Source: Cyclobacteriaceae bacterium (GTDB taxonomy: Bacteria; Bacteroidota; Bacteroidia; Cytophagales; Cyclobacteriaceae). Taken from it: DNA of 64,000 bases. The stretch spans positions 1 to 64,000 of the forward strand of contig JANQPQ010000034.1 in NCBI GenBank assembly GCA_028285445.1, written 5' to 3'. A program made the translations under genes and the position numbers. Positions 1 through 7,223 of the stretch are shown here, in pieces (position 1 is the stretch's first letter; every line of letters starts with the position of its first letter). The notes under the pieces were generated by a model that saw only the letters and a program-made list of their open reading frames with translations, was not told where the DNA came from and made no database searches.

Positions 1-330
1 CATTTCTTTTGCTTGACCAAAAGAAACGAACCAAAGAAAAGTCAAGGCCCCGCCGGAACTCGTCCGCTACCGCGGCCTCAAACAGCCGCCGTGGCCAAAA
101 TGTCTGCAACGAATTTTTTTGCGCACTGATCATTAAGCGCTTGGAAACTTCATTACGGAGTTCGGGCTCTACGCAGTTGTGGGAAAGGGTAGTAAGTAAG
201 CACTGAAGATGGTCTAGTCCTTGGTGGCAAGCTGCTTCAGGTACTGACGTCGGATTCTCGGAAAACCTTGTAGAGCCCTAGATTTTTTTGGTTCGTTTTT
301 TCATCAATGGAAAAAATGAACAAAAGAAAA
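1..330. repeat. Imperfect inverted-repeat element, non-coding
   Basis: The left end (4-40) and the reverse complement of the right end (283-330) share the pattern TTTCTTTTG, then a variable stretch, then GAAAC or AAAAC followed by GAACCAA. They bracket about 240 bp with no convincing gene. A 65-codon open frame at 9-206 is rich in Arg and Ser, has no start signal, and begins inside the repeat arm, so I do not call it a gene. The layout could be a non-autonomous mobile element or a genome-wide intergenic repeat. Target-site duplications are not visible because the left end lies at the window edge. Confidence 0.4.
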
Positions 331-659
331 CATAGTCATATCTTAACTACGGAAAACTGTTGGGCGGCAGCCAAGCAACAATCAGGGTCCCGCGGCCGTG
401 GAGCGAAAATGCACAGATGGATATGGAAGCAAATGACTACTATGAAAGAAAGGAACTAGCGGTTTCTGAAGGATGATTATTTGAAGTTCTGGGCAACAAG
501 ATCCCTCGACGGGGCTCCCCGACTTTCGGGACAGGCGGGGTGACGATCGAATGTACAAACCTTAAACCTTAAAACTTAAAACTTTAAACTATACTATAGC
601 CGATTCCCACCTATCAAAATCTATTTCCGAATTATTGTTGACGGCTATTACTTGCCACC
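331..659. other. Gene-free stretch with hairpin and CTTAAA tract
   Basis: No credible coding frame lies here. A G/C hairpin (CCCGA-CTT-TCGGG inside CCCCG/CGGGG arms) sits at about 516-541. It is followed at 557-590 by a degenerate tract of repeated ACCTTAAA/ACTTAAA units. The tract ends about 70 bp before the lipoprotein start. I see no clear Bacteroidota promoter box in between. Confidence 0.4.
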
Positions 660-1409
660 ATGAGAATTCTTGCTTGCACAATTATCACCTTAGCCACCCT
701 AACCTCTTGCGGACCTGGTGCTCCTGAGATAACAGATACCGCTTCGCTTATAACCGCTATGAATGCGAAGAACCGCAACAACTGGTTTTCGAATTTCATT
801 TTTAAACAGGAAACCATTCGTTTTAGAGAAGGGCAACCCACTGATACGGCCATCTGGTTTGAAGCTATTCGTTACCCAGACCACTTCCGCATTGACTTTG
901 ACCCTGAGAACCAGCAGGCGGTAATTTTCAAGCAAGATTCCTCTTATAGAATCTCCAATGACTCTCTACTCAATGTACGCCATAACCCTCAGGAATTCCT
1001 GTTATTTAAAGGAGGCCTCTATTTCTACAGTCCGGAGGAAACGTTGTCGAAGCTGGAAAGCTATGGCTACGACATCAACCAGTTTACGCAAGCCGAATGG
1101 GAAGGCAGAGAGGTTTACATCGTGGGTGCTGCGGAAGGAGACCTTAGCAAGAAGCAATTCTGGCTTGACGCTGAACATTTCTTTGCCGTAAGGCGCATTA
1201 GCATTAACGGCAACGGCCAGGTGATTGATGCCCAATATCGTCACCATGAAAAGTTTGACGGCGGATGGGTTGAAAGGCAGGTCACCTTTTACCGCGACGG
1301 GGAGTTGTTCCAGGATGAGTTTTACCAGGATGTGAAGGTAAATGTATCCATGGGCGCTGAGGTCTTTGATCACCGGAAGCCAGTATATGGCTGGTTTAAG
1401 GGCCTTTAA
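660..1409 (+). CDS. Lipoprotein, LolA-like fold candidate
   Basis: This 249-residue protein has a short hydrophobic leader and a lipobox LTSC with the lipidated cysteine at residue 17, so it should be anchored in the outer membrane or inner-membrane periplasmic face. The body alternates beta-strand-like segments with many aromatic residues (RFRE, FRIDFDP, YRISND, FYSPEE, KQFWLDAEHFFAVRRI). That pattern is reminiscent of LolA/LolB-like outer-membrane lipoprotein-sorting folds, where a hydrophobic half-barrel binds lipid. The resemblance is structural intuition only, as no diagnostic motif is visible. It stands alone, about 100 bp upstream of the next plus-strand gene. The ATG at 660 is the only sensible start because the signal peptide begins there. 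Confidence 0.75.
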   Translation: MRILACTIITLATLTSCGPGAPEITDTASLITAMNAKNRNNWFSNFIFKQETIRFREGQPTDTAIWFEAIRYPDHFRIDFDPENQQAVIFKQDSSYRISNDSLLNVRHNPQEFLLFKGGLYFYSPEETLSKLESYGYDINQFTQAEWEGREVYIVGAAEGDLSKKQFWLDAEHFFAVRRISINGNGQVIDAQYRHHEKFDGGWVERQVTFYRDGELFQDEFYQDVKVNVSMGAEVFDHRKPVYGWFKGL

Positions 1410-1510
1410 GCTTATATAGACATACGTATTTATACTACCCCGCCAGAATGGGCTTCTAAATTCTCATTATATTGATTAGAGAACTAAGAAGTAAACTAAA
1501 CAAGTAAGCA

Positions 1511-1804
1511 ATGGCATTAATTAGCAGAGATCGCGCCAAGGGTATAGTGGCCGACGCCCTCAGTGTGGTTGGTGATTTCGATGGCGATATCGAGCAGTTC
1601 ACCTTCGATAACTTTAACGATTTCCAAAAGCAAGTATTTCTTGAGAACCTCGCGGAAAAGATAAAGGCTGCTCCGGTAATACAAGACAATGGCACAGCCC
1701 TGCCGGGTGAAACCTACGCAATTCCCCTTTCGGTTGGTGCCTTGAATGGTTGGGGGTCAATGGCAGACTGCATCGACTATATCCTCGATTACATCACCAT
1801 CTAG
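1511..1804 (+). CDS. Small protein resembling a degenerate acyl carrier protein
   Basis: This 97-residue acidic protein is of unrecognised function. Its N-terminus (AKGIVADALSVV) and C-terminus (SMADCIDYILDYI) resemble helix I and helix IV of acyl carrier proteins (IIAEKLGV and TVGDAIDYI). At the place where carrier proteins have the DSL phosphopantetheine site, this one reads NFNDFQ, with no serine. If the resemblance is real, it would be a carrier fold that cannot carry an acyl group. It is followed after only 7 bp by a secreted protein gene, which suggests co-transcription. A conserved hypothetical of unrelated fold is equally possible. Confidence 0.65.
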   Translation: MALISRDRAKGIVADALSVVGDFDGDIEQFTFDNFNDFQKQVFLENLAEKIKAAPVIQDNGTALPGETYAIPLSVGALNGWGSMADCIDYILDYITI

Positions 1805-1811
1805 AATCAAT

Positions 1812-3059
1812 ATGAAAAAGATTGGATCATTTTCACGCTACCTGCTGGTAGGTGTGTGCCTAACTATATTCGCAACTGAGGCTCAGGGCAGGCAAACCGG
1901 AATCAATGTCAATGAAGTTGAGATTCAGATAAACAGCATTGCACCCCCATTTGCTGTCTGGTTCTATTTACGGTTAGACTTTCAGCCGGGATACTCACTA
2001 GACATACCAGCCTTCAATCCCAACAACCCAGGGTTAACTGCTGAAGCTGTCTCAGAAACTCACCCTAACATGCTTGCCGGGGTAGTAACCACCCTAAGGC
2101 GTCGTGGTGATGGTATTGCTTTCGAAGTGACAGGATTGACCCGTGATTTTCTCGAGCTCTATCAGCAAGGCGTGGCTAATCTTTTTATTGAGGTTAGTGC
2201 TAATGTGGTGATTCAAAGTGTTGATGGCGCCGGTAATACAGAGCGCAACTCTCTTCTGGCCAACACTATAAGAGAAAAGACCGGAGCCATTACCTTAACC
2301 GCAGATCAGGTGCAGGAGCTCATTACCTCTCGCGGAGGTGAGTTCAGAATACTTGAGAATACTATAGACTTTGGTGTGAACACCCAGGAAAATGGCGCCG
2401 GAAGTAATGATGTTTTTCTTACATTTTCATATGGTCGCCCCTGGACCGAGGGGGTATTTATGAACGCCAAAGGGAGGGTAAGTACCAACGCCAAAGACTC
2501 TCTCAATTTCATCTATTTCTACCCACTGAATGTTCCCCTTCTGCGAAGCCGGGACAGAGCACACCAGCTAACCGGGCAAGCGGGGATAGAAGGGAATCAG
2601 AAATTTAGCACCGGTAGATTTACTGCCAACTTCTTCTATGAAGGCATTATTCCCAACTTCATCAACCTTTCCTATGGCCACAATCGACTGAGATTAAAAC
2701 CGGTTCTAAAAGCCGGGGTGAAATTCTATACCGAATTCGAAAATAACCGCGGGGTAATGGGCAGCAATGAAGACTCTAATCAGCTCTTCGGAGAACTATA
2801 TTATTTCATACCCGTGCTCAAGAATTACAGCCTCATTGTTAATGTCGGAGCCTTCTACGACTTCGATTCAGACGTTAACCCAAGCGATGATATTTCCTTT
2901 AACTATGATATAGCCTTGGGGGTGGATATTCCCAATACAGAATTCAAAACCATATTTAAGTACTCCAATGGAGAAAATGATGTGAACTATATGGATGGGG
3001 AAATTCTCCAATTGGGCCTTATCATGAATATCTTTGAGCAAGGTATAGAAAAGAGATAG
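1812..3059 (+). CDS. Secreted protein, probable outer-membrane beta-barrel
   Basis: The protein has 415 residues from the ATG at 1812; an earlier in-frame start at 1746 would overlap the upstream gene and bury the signal peptide. Residues 1-25 (MKKIGSFSRYLLVGVCLTIF...) are a Sec signal peptide. Residues about 30-180 are a mixed alpha/beta region rich in Asn and Thr. From about residue 190 the sequence shows repeated amphipathic strands with aromatic girdle residues (VFLTFSYGR, SLNFIYFYPL, RFTANFFYEG, LFGELYYF), as in outer-membrane barrels. I do not recognise a family. The 7-bp spacing from the small upstream gene suggests the two act together. Confidence 0.75.
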   Translation: MKKIGSFSRYLLVGVCLTIFATEAQGRQTGINVNEVEIQINSIAPPFAVWFYLRLDFQPGYSLDIPAFNPNNPGLTAEAVSETHPNMLAGVVTTLRRRGDGIAFEVTGLTRDFLELYQQGVANLFIEVSANVVIQSVDGAGNTERNSLLANTIREKTGAITLTADQVQELITSRGGEFRILENTIDFGVNTQENGAGSNDVFLTFSYGRPWTEGVFMNAKGRVSTNAKDSLNFIYFYPLNVPLLRSRDRAHQLTGQAGIEGNQKFSTGRFTANFFYEGIIPNFINLSYGHNRLRLKPVLKAGVKFYTEFENNRGVMGSNEDSNQLFGELYYFIPVLKNYSLIVNVGAFYDFDSDVNPSDDISFNYDIALGVDIPNTEFKTIFKYSNGENDVNYMDGEILQLGLIMNIFEQGIEKR

Positions 3060-3084
3060 TCACGTGGATTCAGATTGATTTTGG

Positions 3085-3882
3085 CTAGATCTTCTTGGTC
3101 TTGCGATCGCCTGACAATTCGTAATGTTCGAGGATGAGGATTACCTCTTTACCAAGGTCAAATTCCAGGTTAGTTTTCAATACCTGTAGCTCCTCAATTA
3201 GTAATTCATCCTGCCAGAAAGATTTGTCAATAGCCATAGTGATTTCGTAGCGCCTTAGCCAGGTATCTACATAGATGGCACTTTGCCCGTCAGGGTCGAA
3301 ATAGCCGGCGGCAATCATTTTATCATTAATGATTACCATGTCTTCTTCAGAAGTGTCTTCATCATGGTAGATCTCATTGCCGTCAATTACCATTTTGTCT
3401 CCCGGGTAGAGTGGCTGTTGGGCACTAATTTGAAAAGCGACTAACAGGGTAATGACCACCGCCAGCAGCACCAGGCCTGCCACCTTCCAGTTACTTTCCC
3501 TTCGTCCGTTTTCTTCTTTAAAGAACTTTTTAAGCCGCTCGCCCATGTAGAATTTAAAAACTACTGCAGCGATGCCGGCATTAACGTAAGAGAGTATTTT
3601 ACCCAGGAAGCTCTCAGCAATATAGTCTGGCAGAAAAAACATGATCCAGAGCAAAGCGATGATGAACACCATAGCTAACAGCACTGCAATCTCCCCTTTC
3701 TTGGTTTCGCCTAGCCTGCGGAAGTTCACGTAGGTAATAAAGCCAGCTACCAGCGGCCCACCAAGCACAGTTCCCACAATGAGTTGCGTTTCATTGTAGA
3801 GCTTAGGCTGAGGTTTGCCTTCCTCTTCAACCCTGTTGATGATATTCTCCAGATCGCCACTTTGAAAACTGGGCCTTTGCAT
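3085..3882 (-). CDS. Four-TM membrane protein with C-terminal soluble domain
   Basis: This 265-residue protein has four hydrophobic segments near residues 34-54, 63-85, 96-113 and 132-150. A hydrophilic C-terminal domain (about 155-265) is rich in Asp, Glu and Ile and contains the pattern YHDEDTSEEDMVIINDKMI. The N-terminal 33 residues are charged and probably cytoplasmic. I do not recognise the family. The gene converges on the secreted-protein gene at 3059 and diverges from the permease at 3998, so it is probably monocistronic. Confidence 0.7.
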   Translation of the reverse strand: MQRPSFQSGDLENIINRVEEEGKPQPKLYNETQLIVGTVLGGPLVAGFITYVNFRRLGETKKGEIAVLLAMVFIIALLWIMFFLPDYIAESFLGKILSYVNAGIAAVVFKFYMGERLKKFFKEENGRRESNWKVAGLVLLAVVITLLVAFQISAQQPLYPGDKMVIDGNEIYHDEDTSEEDMVIINDKMIAAGYFDPDGQSAIYVDTWLRRYEITMAIDKSFWQDELLIEELQVLKTNLEFDLGKEVILILEHYELSGDRKTKKI

Positions 3883-3997
3883 AAAGTGAAGTTAGTGATT
3901 TAGTGTTATAGATTTTTGAGAATGTCAAGGCAGGAACTTACTTCAAGCAACTAATTGAACGTGGGGCGGTCTTTCTACTACTGTATAAGCTATTACT

Positions 3998-6400
3998 ATG
4001 ATCAAAAACTACCTCCTCACGGCCCTACGTCAATTCACCCAGAAGAAAATATTTACACTACTCAATGTGATAGGACTTTCCACCGGTTTAGCGGTGTTTG
4101 TCATGATCATGATGTATGTGGATTTTGAGTTCAGCTTCGACAAATACCATGCTGATAAAGAACGCATTTTCCGTATTTACAAAGAAGACCGCGGCAATTC
4201 CTACATGGGAAGTAACCGCTACATTGTAACGCCGGCGCCGCTGGGACCAACACTGAAATCAGAATACCCGGAAGTGGAGTTTTCTGCTCGCATCAATGAT
4301 GGCAGTAACGCACTGATGAAGGCCAATGGCCAATCCTTTGTCGAGAAGAATGTGCACTCGGTTGATCCAGACATCTTCAAGATATTTAGCCTAAAGTTTA
4401 TTTATGGAGATGCCGAAACAGCCCTCAGCGATCCTAATAGCTTGGTGGTAACAGAGACTATCGCCAACAAGTATTTTGGCAGAACCGATGTGGTGGGAGA
4501 AGTGATCAACTACCGGGAGAGCCTCGACTTCACAGTAAGTGCTGTAATTGAAGACATGCCGCTCAACTCCCACTTCCGCATGCACATGATGTTTCCATTC
4601 AGCACTTACATCAGTCAGCCTAGTCGTAGTCGTTGGGCAGACAAGTGGAACAACAATAATTACTATACATACTTTAAGCTAGTGGAGGGAGCTGACCATA
4701 AAGAGCTTGAAGCTAAACTTCCCCTGATGAGAGAGAAATTTGCTGGAGACAGTATCAGCCAGGAAGGCGGCCCAAAGACGAAGTACATTGTACAACCCAT
4801 GACGGAGGCCTACCTGTTTACAACAGGAAACTTTGATATTGAACCAGGCAGTAGCGGCAGGCTTCTCTATGTTTTCTCCACTATCGCCTTTCTTATACTG
4901 CTAATTGCCTGCATAAACTATATGAATATGGCCACCGCCATGTCTGTAAGTAGGGCCAAAGAAGTTGGGATCAGGAAAACCATCGGTGCCGGTAAATCCA
5001 GTTTGATAGTACAGTTTATTGGCGAGTCAGTATTGATATCGCTGTTGGCACTGGGGCTGGCTATTGTTTGGGTACTCTTGGCCCTGCCAGCTTATAACTC
5101 ATTTCTTGATAGAGAGCTGACATTTAACATATTGCAGAATCCAACCCTTATTGCTTTGTTAGGAGGTTCAACGCTGGTTGTTGCCCTCTTGTCTGGGGCA
5201 TACCCGGCGTTGGCCCTGGCGTCTTTCCAGCCAGTGGCCGTGCTCAAGGGAGATTTCGCCAAAAGCGGCAAAGGAGTATTTCTACGAAACGTATTAGTGA
5301 TAGCACAATTTGCCATCTCTGGAACACTCATACTTTGCACCATTGTGGTGAAGGAGCAGCTATCTTTCATCCATGACAAAGACATGGGTTATGATAGGGA
5401 ATTGATTGTCGATGTGCTGATGCGAGACCGCGAATTGCGCAAAAATTGGGATGTAGTTCGCAATGAGCTCATGACTTTATCCTCCGTAGTTAACGTGACA
5501 AAGGCCAGCTCTTTACCTAATAACATCAACTCACAATCTGGCATTAACTGGATAGGTAAGCCCGAAGATATGCGGCTAGGCCTGTACAATTCTATGGTCG
5601 ATGAACACTATATTGATGTATTTGCTCTTGAGTTGAAAGAGGGTAGAAACCTTACCGCTGATGACCGTCTCGATGAAAAGGGGGCCTTCATACTAAATGA
5701 GGCAGCAGTAGCACAAATAGGCTGGGAAAATCCCCTGGAAGAATCCATCCTTTGGAATAGCGACACCATCAGGGTAGTGGGTATTCTGAAAGATTTCCAC
5801 CAGCATTCGCTCCATCTTCCGATCCATCCACTGGGAATTTATACCGGGGGAAAATCCTGGGGAGGCCAACACATGGCAATAAAAATTGCCGGTGGAGATA
5901 TCGAGGAAACACTCTTCAAAATCGAGGAGGTCATTACCAAACATAGCCCCAGCTACCCTTTCGAGTACCACTTTTTCGATGATGTGTTTGAGAGAGCTTA
6001 TCGCGCCGAGGCCAAAGTATCGCAAATAATCAATGTGTTTTCTGTGTTAACCGTGGTAATTGCTTGCCTGGGATTATATGGGCTGGCACTATTTCTTGTT
6101 CAGCAGAAGATCAAAGAAGTGGGGATTCGCAAAGTGTTGGGGGCCTCCATTCCACGCATTGTAATTCTGCTCAATCGCAACTTCACCACGCTTATTGTGG
6201 TATCATTTGTTGCGGCATCAGCACTATCATACTTTATTATGGACTATTGGCTCAGCAATTTCGCCTACCACGTTGAGATCAACCCGCTAAGTTTCATACT
6301 TACTTTATTGGTGATGCTGGTTATTGGCTGGGCGACTGTCGGATACCAAACAGTAAGGGCAGCCAGCACCAATCCGGTTGAGGTGCTTAAAGATGAATGA
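3998..6400 (+). CDS. FtsX/MacB-type ABC transporter permease
   Basis: This 800-residue permease has the Bacteroidota double layout: an N-terminal TM helix (about 20-42), a large periplasmic MacB-PCD-like domain, an FtsX core with three TM helices (about 280-410), a second periplasmic domain, and a C-terminal FtsX core (about 680-790). FtsX landmarks include EVGIRKTIGAGK after the first core and EVGIRKVLGASIPRI in the second, ending NPVEVLKDE. Such permeases couple a separately encoded ATPase to mechanical work or export of envelope substrates. No ATPase gene lies nearby. Three paralogues are found at 7224, 10865 and 30568. The substrate cannot be read from the sequence. Confidence 0.9.
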   Translation: MIKNYLLTALRQFTQKKIFTLLNVIGLSTGLAVFVMIMMYVDFEFSFDKYHADKERIFRIYKEDRGNSYMGSNRYIVTPAPLGPTLKSEYPEVEFSARINDGSNALMKANGQSFVEKNVHSVDPDIFKIFSLKFIYGDAETALSDPNSLVVTETIANKYFGRTDVVGEVINYRESLDFTVSAVIEDMPLNSHFRMHMMFPFSTYISQPSRSRWADKWNNNNYYTYFKLVEGADHKELEAKLPLMREKFAGDSISQEGGPKTKYIVQPMTEAYLFTTGNFDIEPGSSGRLLYVFSTIAFLILLIACINYMNMATAMSVSRAKEVGIRKTIGAGKSSLIVQFIGESVLISLLALGLAIVWVLLALPAYNSFLDRELTFNILQNPTLIALLGGSTLVVALLSGAYPALALASFQPVAVLKGDFAKSGKGVFLRNVLVIAQFAISGTLILCTIVVKEQLSFIHDKDMGYDRELIVDVLMRDRELRKNWDVVRNELMTLSSVVNVTKASSLPNNINSQSGINWIGKPEDMRLGLYNSMVDEHYIDVFALELKEGRNLTADDRLDEKGAFILNEAAVAQIGWENPLEESILWNSDTIRVVGILKDFHQHSLHLPIHPLGIYTGGKSWGGQHMAIKIAGGDIEETLFKIEEVITKHSPSYPFEYHFFDDVFERAYRAEAKVSQIINVFSVLTVVIACLGLYGLALFLVQQKIKEVGIRKVLGASIPRIVILLNRNFTTLIVVSFVAASALSYFIMDYWLSNFAYHVEINPLSFILTLLVMLVIGWATVGYQTVRAASTNPVEVLKDE

Positions 6401-6407
6401 CAGAATC

Positions 6408-7136
6408 CTAAGATCCAGGCTGAGTTGGAAGGTTATCCTGCGTTGAGAACTCCTGCCTGATTAAGCTTAGGAAGAGTGAGACTGAAATTCCGGTAGAACC
6501 AAAGATCATACACATGACCATGATTTGGTAGCGGGCTGCTACTATAGGTTCCACTCCTGATAAGATCTGCCCGGTCATCATTCCTGGCAATGATACCAGG
6601 CCCACCGCAAACAGGGAGTTGACTATCGGTATCATTGATGCTTGCAAAGCAATTACTCGGGCTTCCTGATAGCTCTGCCCCCTTCGCATTTCCGCCTGCA
6701 GTCGTTCTGCCGCCAGGCTAATGCTGTTCATGGCATTGGCGAAGATCATTCCTGCCAGCGGAATCATAAAACTGGGCTTAAACCAGGGGTTCAGGCTCAG
6801 TACTCCCTGCGAAATCAGGGCCAGCACAGCGCCGCCGCCAATTGTAATAGCGAGTAGTGATTTGCCATATAGTGACAACCGAGGCGCCTTGATTGTGCGC
6901 AGAGATATCCAGCTGGAAGCTGCCAGCATAATCGTTAGCACCAGGATAATTACCCACCATCGGTCGGCTTCAAAAATGTAGACCAGGAAATATCCAACCA
7001 GCAGCAACTGAACCAGCATCCTGGCCACCGCATAGATGGAAGTTCTGTAAGGCAGCTTCCACCGCCACAGGATGACTATTACAATTGCCACGGGGATAAA
7101 GGCGAATGCCAGGCTAGTTAGGGATATCGTTTGCAT
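6408..7136 (-). CDS. fetB: FetB-family (UPF0014) ABC permease
   Basis: The protein has 242 residues from the ATG at 7136. The frame is open for another 17 codons upstream, but that extension (ITCQLCTHWYLPEF) is polar and precedes the natural N-terminus MQTISLTSLAFAFIPV. It has seven or so TM helices and the family-defining C-terminal block with LPGMMTGQILSG and the conserved QxMVMCMIFGSTGIS region. FetB pairs with the ATPase FetA in E. coli, where the pair has been linked to iron export and oxidative-stress tolerance. No fetA is adjacent, so the partner must be elsewhere. It converges with the permease ending at 6400 (8-bp gap). Confidence 0.85.
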   Translation of the reverse strand: MQTISLTSLAFAFIPVAIVIVILWRWKLPYRTSIYAVARMLVQLLLVGYFLVYIFEADRWWVIILVLTIMLAASSWISLRTIKAPRLSLYGKSLLAITIGGGAVLALISQGVLSLNPWFKPSFMIPLAGMIFANAMNSISLAAERLQAEMRRGQSYQEARVIALQASMIPIVNSLFAVGLVSLPGMMTGQILSGVEPIVAARYQIMVMCMIFGSTGISVSLFLSLIRQEFSTQDNLPTQPGS

Positions 7137-7223
7137 GTTAAATTCGGGTAGATACCAGTGGGTACAAAGCTGGCAAGTTATTTCCAACTTGAAAAGTCCA
7201 TGCCTTCGCGATACTGACTTCGA

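Noticed and set aside
9-206. 65-codon open frame at the left edge
   Set aside because: It is Arg/Ser-rich, lacks any motif, starts in a repeat arm, and overlaps an inverted-repeat element.
1002-1373. 123-codon open frame on the minus strand
   Set aside because: It lies wholly inside the lipoprotein gene in antisense and has no protein-like features.
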